Positions 9,210-18,489 of a DNA stretch of 64,000 bases are shown here, in pieces (the stretch's first letter is position 1; each line of letters begins with the position of its first letter). The position numbers and the translations under genes were made by a program. Source of the DNA: Aestuariibaculum lutulentum (lineage in GTDB: Bacteria > Bacteroidota > Bacteroidia > Flavobacteriales > Flavobacteriaceae); contig NZ_CP136709.1 of NCBI RefSeq assembly GCF_032926325.1, forward strand, positions 905,501 to 969,500. Direction: 5' to 3'. The notes beneath the pieces are model-generated. The model saw only the letters and a list, made by a program, of their open reading frames with translations, had not been told where the DNA came from and did not search any database.

Positions 9210-11708
9210 ATGATGACTATAGCTAAAAACTACATTTTTAAAACATGTATAGGTTTATTAACCTTTTCCTGTTTTATGTCTTGTAATACTGAAGTAGCGA
9301 TTACTAAACCGTCGGAAAATATACTTTGGTACGACAAGCCGGCAAACAATTGGAATGAAGCTTTACCTATTGGAAATGGTAGAATTGGCGGTATGCTATT
9401 TGGTGGTATTGAAAACGATAGAATAAAACTTAATGAAGAAACGGTTTGGGCCGGAGAACCCGGAAATAACATAACGAAAGATTACTATCAGGATGTTGAA
9501 AACATTAGAAAGTTACTTTTTGACGGTAAATATGAAGAAGCTCAAGAATCCGCGCTTGAAGTATTTCCAAAAAGCACTCCAGAGGACAATAATTATGGTG
9601 TTCCTTATCAAACCGTTGGTAATTTAAACATCACGTTTAACAATCTAAATAACCCAACAAACTACAGACGAGATTTAGATATTGAAAATGCTGTTTCCTC
9701 AGTAAGTTACACCTCTAATGGCGTAAACTTTAAAAGAGAGTACTTTGTGTCTTTTCCTGACCAGGTTATGGTTATTCACTTAACCGCCGATAAGCCAAAA
9801 CAACTAAACTTTAGTTTAGGTTTAAATTCTCCTCAAAACACACATATTGTAAAAACTGAAAATGGCGCTTTAAAATTAACCGGAACGGGAGGTGATTACG
9901 AAAATAAAACGGGAAAAATAAAGTTCTCTACTTTGGTTTATCCTAAACTTACGGGAGGCGATCTTATTACCAACGAAAACACATTAAGCATTAAAAATGC
10001 AGATGAAGTAACTTTATTAGTAAGCATCGGAACAAACTTTAAAAACTATAAAGACCTTAGCAATCTTCCAGATAAAATAGCTAACAACTACTTAGAAAAA
10101 AGCACAAAGAAAAGCTTCAAAGACTTGAAGGAAGATCATATTGAAGATTATCAGAATCTGTTTCATCGTGTATCACTTAAATTAAGCGAACAGGTTAACG
10201 ATTCTATTCCGACAAACAAACGTCTTGAACAATTTGCCACACAGGAAGATTTGTCATTAGTCTCTCTATATTTCCAATTTGGACGCTACCTTTTAATTTC
10301 AAGTTCAAGACCAGGTGGACAACCTGCAAACTTACAGGGTATCTGGAACGACCGTTTGTCTCCCCCATGGGACAGCAAATACACGGTTAATATTAATACT
10401 GAAATGAACTATTGGCCCGCCGAAGTAACCAACTTGTCTGAGCTCCATGAACCTCTATTCTCCATGTTAGAAGATTTAGCCGTTACCGGACAGGAAAGTG
10501 CTCAAAAAATGTATCATGCTAAAGGTTGGAATATGCACCACAATACAGATATCTGGCGTGTAACGGGCATGATTGATGGCGGATTTTATGGTTTTTGGCC
10601 AATGGGAGGCGCTTGGTTAAGTCAGCATTTATGGCAACATTATTTATTTACAGGCGATAAAAAGTTTTTGGAAAAATACTATCCAATTTTAAAATCGAAT
10701 GCCCAATTTTATGTAGATGTATTACAACGCGAACCGGAAAATGACTGGTTAGTGGTTGCACCATCTATGTCTCCTGAAAACAAATACATGGGAGGTGTCG
10801 GCATTACCTATGGGACCACTATGGATAATCAGTTGGTTTTTGATGTGTTTAATAATACTATAAAAGCTTCGGAAGTATTAGAAATTGATTCCGAATTTAC
10901 AGATTCGCTTAAAGTTATGAAAGCGCAACTACCTCCTATGCAAATTGGCAAATACGGACAGTTACAGGAATGGATAAAAGACTGGGATAGACCTGGAGAT
11001 AAACACCGTCACATTTCGCATCTATATGGCCTGCACCCTTCTGCTCAAATCTCGCCATTTAAAAATCCAGATTTATTTAAAGCCGCCGAACAAACTTTAG
11101 AGTTTAGAGGGGATATTTCAACGGGATGGTCTATGGGTTGGAAAGTGAATTTTTGGGCGCGTATGCTTAACGGAAACCGCGCTTACCAACTCATTAAAAC
11201 GCAGCTTACTTTGGTGGAAGATGGTACGGAATCAGGAGGCACATACCCAAATCTTTTTGATGCGCATCCTCCATTTCAAATTGATGGAAACTTTGGTTGC
11301 ACCGCCGGAATTGCAGAAATGCTTATCCAATCGCACGATGAAGCATTACACCTGTTACCTGCACTACCTGATAACTGGAGTGAAGGCCACGCAAAAGGTT
11401 TGAAAGCAAGAGGCGGATTTGAAGTCGATTTGACCTGGAATGCTAATCGTGTAGAATCGGTTAAAATCACATCTACATTAGGAGGTAATCTAAGATTAAG
11501 AACCACTGAAACTCTGGTGAATGATGATGGTAATGAATTAACTATCGCTACTGGTGAAAACCCGAATTCGTTCTACCAGACACCATATATTAAGCAGCCT
11601 TTAATTTCTGAGGAAGCCGAAATAAAGCCATTGGAATTAGCTACATATCACATGTATGATATTCCAACTAAAAAAGGAAAAGTGTACGAGTTTCATATTA
11701 AAAATTAA
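9210..11708 (+). CDS. GH95 alpha-L-fucosidase/alpha-L-galactosidase lipoprotein
   Basis: An 832-residue GH95 enzyme with an (alpha/alpha)6 catalytic barrel. The lipoprotein signal ends in CFMSC. The N-terminal domain begins with the family stretch WNEALPIGNGRIGGMLFGG. The core contains RPGGQPANLQGIWND, the active-site region EMNYWPAEVTNL, MHHNTDIWRV and DGNFGCTAGIAEML. GH95 enzymes hydrolyse alpha-1,2-fucosides or alpha-L-galactosides. In a pectin locus the target would be terminal L-fucose or L-galactose on xyloglucan or RG side chains; the choice cannot be made from sequence alone. The length is normal and the gene sits in the middle of the operon with a 15-base gap before it. Confidence 0.93.
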   Translation: MMTIAKNYIFKTCIGLLTFSCFMSCNTEVAITKPSENILWYDKPANNWNEALPIGNGRIGGMLFGGIENDRIKLNEETVWAGEPGNNITKDYYQDVENIRKLLFDGKYEEAQESALEVFPKSTPEDNNYGVPYQTVGNLNITFNNLNNPTNYRRDLDIENAVSSVSYTSNGVNFKREYFVSFPDQVMVIHLTADKPKQLNFSLGLNSPQNTHIVKTENGALKLTGTGGDYENKTGKIKFSTLVYPKLTGGDLITNENTLSIKNADEVTLLVSIGTNFKNYKDLSNLPDKIANNYLEKSTKKSFKDLKEDHIEDYQNLFHRVSLKLSEQVNDSIPTNKRLEQFATQEDLSLVSLYFQFGRYLLISSSRPGGQPANLQGIWNDRLSPPWDSKYTVNINTEMNYWPAEVTNLSELHEPLFSMLEDLAVTGQESAQKMYHAKGWNMHHNTDIWRVTGMIDGGFYGFWPMGGAWLSQHLWQHYLFTGDKKFLEKYYPILKSNAQFYVDVLQREPENDWLVVAPSMSPENKYMGGVGITYGTTMDNQLVFDVFNNTIKASEVLEIDSEFTDSLKVMKAQLPPMQIGKYGQLQEWIKDWDRPGDKHRHISHLYGLHPSAQISPFKNPDLFKAAEQTLEFRGDISTGWSMGWKVNFWARMLNGNRAYQLIKTQLTLVEDGTESGGTYPNLFDAHPPFQIDGNFGCTAGIAEMLIQSHDEALHLLPALPDNWSEGHAKGLKARGGFEVDLTWNANRVESVKITSTLGGNLRLRTTETLVNDDGNELTIATGENPNSFYQTPYIKQPLISEEAEIKPLELATYHMYDIPTKKGKVYEFHIKN

Positions 11709-11713
11709 ATCGG

Positions 11714-12673
11714 ATGAAGTCTTCTGTTTTATTTAGCATCTTATTTCTTTTGGTTGTATTTAATTCAATGGCTCAAAAAAAAGAGGATTATAAACCATAC
11801 AACATAGAGAATACATTTGTAAAACTAAAAAAGGATTATCCGGATATTACACCAATAACGCCTTTGATTTCTAACGATGTCGTTTATTGTGAAAATGTAA
11901 CCTATAAAAAAACAGAGACTTCAAAATTAAAGCTGGATGTATACAGACCAAAATCTAATAATAAAAAAGAAACCTATCCGGCTGTTTTACTCATTCACGG
12001 TGGTGGCTGGCTGGTAGGCAGTAAGGAAAATCAGCGTATTATGGGGCAGCACCTGACTTTAAATGGTTATGTTGGTATTCCCGTAAGCTACCGTTTAGGT
12101 TTTGAAGCTCCTTATCCTGCAGCTGTTAATGATTTAAAAGATGCCATTATATGGGTTAAAAAACATGCAAAAAAGTATCACATTAACCCTGATAAAATTG
12201 TAGTTCTAGGAACATCAGCTGGGGCACAGCTAGCAACGCTTATTGGTGTGACGCCCAATGCTTCATTGTATCATTCAAATTCTAAAATTTCAAATGAAGT
12301 ACAGGCTATTGTGAATATCGATGGTGTTGTGTCATTTATTCATCCTGAAGCTGCCGCCGAATCAAAACCCGGAAAACACTCCATGGCTGGTATTTGGTTA
12401 AATGGTGAAAAAGATGAAAATTTCAACCTTTGGAAAGAAGCCTCTCCTTTAGAATATATTGGAAAGAACACCCCTCCTACACTTTTTATAAACAGTTCAC
12501 ATCCTAGATTTCACGCTGGAAGAGACGATATGCTTCATATCCTGAACCAGCATAATATTTATAACGAAACCCATACCTTACCAGGCAGTCCCCACTCCTT
12601 TTGGTTGGTAAACCCTTGGTTTGAAACCGCACTCAACTATACCGTTAATTTCTTGAATAAAGTTTTGAACTAA
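11714..12673 (+). CDS. Alpha/beta-hydrolase esterase (BD-FAE-like)
   Basis: A 319-residue secreted esterase with signal FLLVVFNSMAQ. Motifs are the oxyanion stretch IHGGGWLVG (~residue 95), the nucleophile GTSAGAQLATL (~167) and a C-terminal His in GSPHSFW (~292). It belongs to the hormone-sensitive-lipase/BD-FAE-like group used by Bacteroidota to remove acetyl or feruloyl groups from plant polysaccharides. It differs from the esterase at 8286 in having the HGGG form and an N-terminal extension of about 60 residues. It is the last gene of the operon that begins at 1209; a 284-base gap with a LacI-type site follows. Confidence 0.82.
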   Translation: MKSSVLFSILFLLVVFNSMAQKKEDYKPYNIENTFVKLKKDYPDITPITPLISNDVVYCENVTYKKTETSKLKLDVYRPKSNNKKETYPAVLLIHGGGWLVGSKENQRIMGQHLTLNGYVGIPVSYRLGFEAPYPAAVNDLKDAIIWVKKHAKKYHINPDKIVVLGTSAGAQLATLIGVTPNASLYHSNSKISNEVQAIVNIDGVVSFIHPEAAAESKPGKHSMAGIWLNGEKDENFNLWKEASPLEYIGKNTPPTLFINSSHPRFHAGRDDMLHILNQHNIYNETHTLPGSPHSFWLVNPWFETALNYTVNFLNKVLN

Positions 12674-12808
12674 TTCAGTTTATACTTGAATCAACTCAAG
12701 AGATCGTTGTATTAAATTAACAACCTAAAAACGAACCTCTTAATCTATTCAATCCTGACAAAAAGCAGAATTTAAAATTTGTTAAAACCATATTTTTTCA
12801 TACATTTA

Positions 12809-12822
12809 TGCAATCGATTACA
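12809..12822 (+). promoter_or_regulatory. LacI-type operator, full consensus
   Basis: TGCAATCGATTACA, an exact fit to TGnAAnCGnTTnCA, 135 bases before the start of the giant CE8 gene. The rest of the 12674-12957 gap is AT-rich with no other structure I can support except the leader 11-mer at 12940. Confidence 0.7.
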
Positions 12823-12939
12823 GTTTTAGAATTTCTTATATCAATTTAATATGTAGAAGATGCAAGGCACTCTCCTATATCTTAACAAGACCATTCTTAC
12901 TTAATTGACGAACTAAATTAATTTTCACCAACAAACCAC

Positions 12940-12950
12940 AACTAAACTAA
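12940..12950 (+). repeat. Leader 11-mer AACTAAACTAA
   Basis: An exact copy of an 11-base element that recurs in leaders across the window, here 7 bases before the ATG at 12958. The role is unknown. Confidence 0.6.
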
Positions 12951-12957
12951 ATGAGAC

Positions 12958-15900
12958 ATGAAACAAAAACTATCCTTTATTTTTGTTATTTCATTGCTTT
13001 GTGCTGCCTTTATGGCTCATGGGCAAATTACAAACTCCGTCACTTACGACTTCACTGATGGAACTATAATAACCAACCAAACAAGTGCTGATGGAAAGCT
13101 TACTTTAGGTGGTACTTATATTTATCATGGCACCTCCTACGGATTGGATCTAAAATTAGGTAACGAGATTAGCATTAATGTTGATGGCAGTTGCACCATT
13201 CGCTTTTTGGGCTCTCAATATTCAGGCCTAAATATGGTAGGAACAGCCGTTACAACAGGAGACTTAGGTGAACAAGTCACAAAAGTTGTTAATGACAAAT
13301 CAGACACCTATGATTTTGTTTATTCTGGCCCAGCTGCAACCTTAAATTTCAAGACAATTGCAGGGACCGGTAACGACACGTATTTACCAAGTATTGAAGT
13401 GATTCCTGTACAACTTGGCAAGGACTTCCCTACTGCCGAAAAAAACATCGCTTATAAATTCGATTTAAGAGATGAAAGTATCATACCGAGCACCTACCCT
13501 GGTAATGTATATGAATTAGGCTTATTTAAAATTGATGCTGGCTGCTGCAACGCATATGCATATCATGGTACGCAACACGGCATTCAATTTAAAGATGGTA
13601 ATATGATTACTTTACAAGTTTCTGGAAACAGTTATATCAGATTAGCAGGAGATCAATATTCAGGAGGAACTATAACCGCTACCAGTAGCACAGGAACTTT
13701 CGACATATCGTCACAACCTCATCAAACCGCAACAACTTACCCACAAGGAGCAGATGGAGGGCCATGGGTAGACTTTCTTTACGTGGGCACTGCGGGTACT
13801 GTAACATTAACAAATACAGGAAGTACAAGCTATCTTCCTTATATAGAAATTTCTCCTGTACCTTATGAAGTCTCATTAACACCATGGGTACAAAAATCAG
13901 GAACCGTAACTATTAATGGGACTGAAATTGGCTTTACCTCTGGTATAGATGATGGTAGTAATGCCACTATTACGTTAAATGAGGGTACCGTTATTAGTGC
14001 TACAAACGAAGCTGCTTCTGTATTAATCAATCTGGCTGGTCAGGAACTTTCATCATATACTCCTGCTGTTACAGGAGATATTGCATCAGCTACTATTTCA
14101 GGTGATATTTTAACTCTGAATTTTACAGACCAAGCCAGCAACCCAACGTCATTCCAGATAACAATATCAGATAACAGTTCTTCTGTTACAGCCGAGCCTG
14201 GCACATTATACACATATAATTTTGCAGATGGGTCTGAAATACCGCAAACTTCATATTCGTCTCTACGGTACTCTACGTTTGTAACCAGCGACGGTATTGT
14301 TACCATTAACAGTAATACAACTACCGAAAGTTCTAAATTCGGATTTCATGATGCCACACATGGATTGGTTGCTTTTCCGGGGAATTCATTCGATATGGTT
14401 GTGGCAGGTAATGCTACCATTAGCTTTATTGTTGATATCTACGGAAGTGCCACTGATGCTGTTTTTGAATTTACCGACGCAGACTCCAATGTTTTAGGTA
14501 GTATTGCCGCCCAAAACATAGGCATTTCTGATGCTTTTGCCTCGAGTTTTTCATATACAGGACCAGCTGGAAAAATTACTGCAACTTTAAAAAGTACAAA
14601 CTTTCCAACTGCCGAAATCTATCTTCATGGTTTAACTATTGAAAATGCAGCCGCTATCAATCCTTCAAACGGATTACCGGATGTATGGGATTTTGGAGCC
14701 GTACAGCTTGATGACTCACAATACAACAACAAACTTACCGAAGACGCTATTAATGCCTGGTATGATGCTTCCATTAATCCAGGAACAGCTGGTGTAACAT
14801 TACCATCTTTTACAGCTGGTGTACTCAGTTGGGTAGGCGGCTCATCGGACCGATTAAGAACCTCTAATACCAACTTAAGTCGATACGATGAAAACTTATC
14901 TGGAGTTAGTGAATACACTGGAAGAATTTACGTTAATGCCACAGGTGCTACGGGTCGCTATTTAAGTATAGCACTTAGCGAAGACGACGAACTTACTATT
15001 TGGGGCTTATCACAAAATGGAAGTGGAAAACTTCATTTTGAATATGTTCCGGATCCGTCTGCCCAAAATGACATTGTTGACTTACCAGGAACACTTACAG
15101 AAATCAACTTTGTTGCTAAAGCTGCAGGAACCTATCATATTTATGATTCAGCAGATAAACCAAGCTATTATCATATTGTTCGTAAAGATGCTACTTACTT
15201 ATCTCTATCGGGTGCCGTAGACACTTCAATGGCGACCGATATTCCTTCTGGCTATAGCATTCTATTCACTAACGAGGCAGGAAAAACCTGGGAAACGTTG
15301 GTAAACAATGGCAATTATCAGCTTGATTTACCTGTAGGATACACGTACGAGATGAGTTTAGCTAATGCCAACGGCTACATTATTTCTAATGGCACGAGTT
15401 TAAGTATTGATGAATCTACAACCGCATACAATATTTCAATTCAAAAAGTAGATTTATATAACGTAACCGGAGCAATCACTGGTTTAGATTCAAACATAAC
15501 TAGTCTTAATCTAACATTTACACCAGACCCAAATGCTAATACTGTTTTTACTCCTCAAGTAAATATTGATACCAATGCAGCTACCTACACTGTACAACTT
15601 GAAGCTAATTTAGAATACACGATTACTGCTGAAGGCGTTAATGACTATTTTATTCCTTTAAACACAGTCACCATTCCTGCAAGTGATTCAGCCCAAGACA
15701 TTGCTTTTGAGGCCAAACCAACCTATGCCGTTACCGTAGAAACGCCTGGTTTAGATGCCGACCAAAAATCTAAACTTTCCATATCTTTTGAAAACTTAAA
15801 CGAAACTGGTTACAGTTATACATTTAATGATGTGAGCACAGTAACTTTAAGAAACGGTGTGTATGCCATTTCAACTTCAGGATTAGATGAATACCCTATA

Positions 15901-18483
15901 GAGCTTGCATTAACCTCTAACTTAGAAATTAATGATGCCGCTCAAACCAAGACATTAACATTTAACCCAGTTAGCAACTGGCCTTTTAACGATGCGGACA
16001 TCACTACAAGTACTTTATTTTATAAAGGGTTATCGTTTACTGGAACAGCGGGCACAATAAAAAATGAAAGGGCAAAAGGGCATTTATCATGTACGGCCGG
16101 AGGAGAAATTAACGTGCCTCTTCAATTTGGTGAAAAAATGATTGTAACCTATTATTATGCAGCTAACTTCTCTATTGATGGCGGAACCGCTATTACAACA
16201 AGTAGTGGCAGCACCTCTCAGTTTGAATCTGTAGAATATAAATATACAGGAACCTCAGCAGGAACGGCAACTATCGCAATTTTAGCTACGACCTACATCA
16301 CCAACATTCAGGTTGTACCAGTTGTAGATTACAATCCAGAATTACGAGTTGGAGTTGATAAAGATTACCAAACTATTAATGGTGCACTTAATGCCATTGC
16401 CAGAATGGATCGTCCGAATAACGAACGTGTTACCGTATTAATAGATGCAGGAAATTACGAAGAAATGGTGGTTATAGATAATCCAAATATCTCCCTTAAA
16501 AACGCTTCACCTGAACCAAGTATTGCACTAAAAAACAAAGGTGTTGATATCGATGACAATGCGGTTAGAATCACATCGTATTACGGTTATGGATACAACT
16601 ACTTTAGTCAAGGAACCGATAATAAATGGAATGCTGAAGCTTTAGCTGTTAACAAAGAAAATGGTTACCAGTTATACACTAATGTTTCAGGAACCACCAA
16701 TGCATCATACTGGAATGCAACTTTAGTTGTAAAAAGTACAGGATTTATTGCTGAAGATATTATTATTGAAAACTCCTTTAACCAATATATTTCTAAAAAA
16801 GAATCAGAAGATATCGTTGAATTAGGCAACGGAAACAAAGGTGTTAGACCAACGGATTACGGTAATACTAATGTTCAGGATCGCAGTTTTGTTGAACGCG
16901 CTGCAGCCATAGGTATTGCTAATGGTGCCGACCAAGTTATTTTAAACAAATGTCGCATTGTTGGAAGACAAGATTCTTTCTATGGTGGCTCCAATTCACG
17001 TGTTGTAGCTTACAAAGGCGCATACATGGGTGCAGTAGATTACATTTTTGGAGGAATGACTGCTGTATTCTACCAATCAGATTTTGTATTAAACACAAGT
17101 GATGTGAGTAGCGACGCCGCATACATTACTGCTGCTCAACAAGGAAGCGGAAGAGGGTTCTTAATGTACGAATGCAACGTCATTTCAACCATTCCGGGCA
17201 TAAATACGGCTTCTTCACAAGGTGCGAAACCAGGATACTTTGGAAGACCTTGGCAAGCCACCACCAGTGAAGTTGTTTTTTATAAAACCAATATCGATGT
17301 CTCAACTTTTAATGGCTTCGAGGGAAAATCTTTAATTGATGCTGAAGGCTGGAGAAATACTTTAGGAGGCGAATCGGCTTTAATGTACGAATACGGAAGC
17401 ATTGAAAAATCTGGAGAAGACAACAGTGCTAATCGCGCATCATGGTCTACAATTTTAAGCTCCTCTACTTTAACCGACGGTACCGAAATCACAACTTTTA
17501 ATTTTACCAAAGGAAATGATGACTGGGACCCAATCCCGACGTTAATTGAAAATGAAGATAGCGATAACGACGGTGTTGCCGACGCTGTTGATAACTGTAT
17601 AGACACCTACAATCCTGATCAAGCTGACATGGATAACGATGGTATTGGCGATGTTTGCGACGATAGCGACGGTGATGGTTTAGTAGATAGCGAAGATAAC
17701 TGTCCTAATTCAACTGAAGGGGCTAACATCGATGTCTTTGGTTGTGAAGTCTTTGAACTTCCTGCCGATAATTATAGCATTGTTACTACGGCTTCAACCT
17801 GTAATGGTGGAAATAACGGTTCTATAAGTGTTAGTGCAGCTAATACCAACTACACTTATAATGTTAATATAACCGGAAGTGCAAACTATACTATGACACT
17901 TTCATCTTCTAACGATTTTGCACAACGAGTTTCTGAATTAGGAAGCGGAACATACACAATTTGTATAACCATAGAAGGTATAGACGATTACGAGCAATGT
18001 TTCAACGTAACCCTTAATGGTCCGGAGCCACTCACCACCTATTCAGTCGTTAACCATGATAATAACACAATCACTTTAACGATGTCCGGAGCCTCTGTAT
18101 ACCATATCGAACATAATGGAAAAACAACATCAACCAGTAAATCTGAAATTGTTCTTGAACTTACTTCAGGAACCAATACCGTTGCTGTAACAACAGATGA
18201 AGTTTGTCAAGGAAAATTCTTCGAACAAATATTCGTTTCAGAAAGCATTTCGGCATATCCTAACCCTACACGTGGTTATATTCAAATTTATGTAGGAGGA
18301 ACAGACGACTCGGTAAATGTTGGATTGTTTGATATTACCGGAAGAAATCTTCTTTCTAAATCTGAAAGCATCCCTTCAAACAGAGTTATAGAACTTAATA
18401 TTTCGATGATGAAATCAGGATCATACCTTCTGTCTTTAGATGGTAAAACCGTTAAAAAATCAGTTAAAATCATTAAAGAATAA
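12958..18483 (+). CDS. Giant multidomain CE8 pectin methylesterase with T9SS tail (1841 aa)
   Basis: A secreted protein with signal (CAAFMAHGQ) and a modular layout. Residues ~25-150, ~165-300 and ~418-560 are three related beta modules, each opening with a YDF/YNF-[TA]DG-like phrase and carrying a YHGT or HDATHG stretch. Residues ~576-745 form another module common in Bacteroidota pectinases (VWDFGAVQLDDSQYNNK). Residues ~745-1120 look like small binding or spacer beta domains. The CE8 catalytic domain is ~1122-1520, with RQDSFYGG (~1337), VDYIFGG (~1361) and FGRPWQ (~1428). Thrombospondin-3-type calcium repeats follow (~1534-1592). The last ~78 residues, from ISAYPNPTRGYIQIY to VKIIKE, are a type IX sorting tail. 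The role is de-methylation of pectin outside the cell or on its surface; the accessory modules probably bind pectin (inference). Confidence 0.9.
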   Translation: MKQKLSFIFVISLLCAAFMAHGQITNSVTYDFTDGTIITNQTSADGKLTLGGTYIYHGTSYGLDLKLGNEISINVDGSCTIRFLGSQYSGLNMVGTAVTTGDLGEQVTKVVNDKSDTYDFVYSGPAATLNFKTIAGTGNDTYLPSIEVIPVQLGKDFPTAEKNIAYKFDLRDESIIPSTYPGNVYELGLFKIDAGCCNAYAYHGTQHGIQFKDGNMITLQVSGNSYIRLAGDQYSGGTITATSSTGTFDISSQPHQTATTYPQGADGGPWVDFLYVGTAGTVTLTNTGSTSYLPYIEISPVPYEVSLTPWVQKSGTVTINGTEIGFTSGIDDGSNATITLNEGTVISATNEAASVLINLAGQELSSYTPAVTGDIASATISGDILTLNFTDQASNPTSFQITISDNSSSVTAEPGTLYTYNFADGSEIPQTSYSSLRYSTFVTSDGIVTINSNTTTESSKFGFHDATHGLVAFPGNSFDMVVAGNATISFIVDIYGSATDAVFEFTDADSNVLGSIAAQNIGISDAFASSFSYTGPAGKITATLKSTNFPTAEIYLHGLTIENAAAINPSNGLPDVWDFGAVQLDDSQYNNKLTEDAINAWYDASINPGTAGVTLPSFTAGVLSWVGGSSDRLRTSNTNLSRYDENLSGVSEYTGRIYVNATGATGRYLSIALSEDDELTIWGLSQNGSGKLHFEYVPDPSAQNDIVDLPGTLTEINFVAKAAGTYHIYDSADKPSYYHIVRKDATYLSLSGAVDTSMATDIPSGYSILFTNEAGKTWETLVNNGNYQLDLPVGYTYEMSLANANGYIISNGTSLSIDESTTAYNISIQKVDLYNVTGAITGLDSNITSLNLTFTPDPNANTVFTPQVNIDTNAATYTVQLEANLEYTITAEGVNDYFIPLNTVTIPASDSAQDIAFEAKPTYAVTVETPGLDADQKSKLSISFENLNETGYSYTFNDVSTVTLRNGVYAISTSGLDEYPIELALTSNLEINDAAQTKTLTFNPVSNWPFNDADITTSTLFYKGLSFTGTAGTIKNERAKGHLSCTAGGEINVPLQFGEKMIVTYYYAANFSIDGGTAITTSSGSTSQFESVEYKYTGTSAGTATIAILATTYITNIQVVPVVDYNPELRVGVDKDYQTINGALNAIARMDRPNNERVTVLIDAGNYEEMVVIDNPNISLKNASPEPSIALKNKGVDIDDNAVRITSYYGYGYNYFSQGTDNKWNAEALAVNKENGYQLYTNVSGTTNASYWNATLVVKSTGFIAEDIIIENSFNQYISKKESEDIVELGNGNKGVRPTDYGNTNVQDRSFVERAAAIGIANGADQVILNKCRIVGRQDSFYGGSNSRVVAYKGAYMGAVDYIFGGMTAVFYQSDFVLNTSDVSSDAAYITAAQQGSGRGFLMYECNVISTIPGINTASSQGAKPGYFGRPWQATTSEVVFYKTNIDVSTFNGFEGKSLIDAEGWRNTLGGESALMYEYGSIEKSGEDNSANRASWSTILSSSTLTDGTEITTFNFTKGNDDWDPIPTLIENEDSDNDGVADAVDNCIDTYNPDQADMDNDGIGDVCDDSDGDGLVDSEDNCPNSTEGANIDVFGCEVFELPADNYSIVTTASTCNGGNNGSISVSAANTNYTYNVNITGSANYTMTLSSSNDFAQRVSELGSGTYTICITIEGIDDYEQCFNVTLNGPEPLTTYSVVNHDNNTITLTMSGASVYHIEHNGKTTSTSKSEIVLELTSGTNTVAVTTDEVCQGKFFEQIFVSESISAYPNPTRGYIQIYVGGTDDSVNVGLFDITGRNLLSKSESIPSNRVIELNISMMKSGSYLLSLDGKTVKKSVKIIKE

Positions 18484-18489
18484 TCAACG

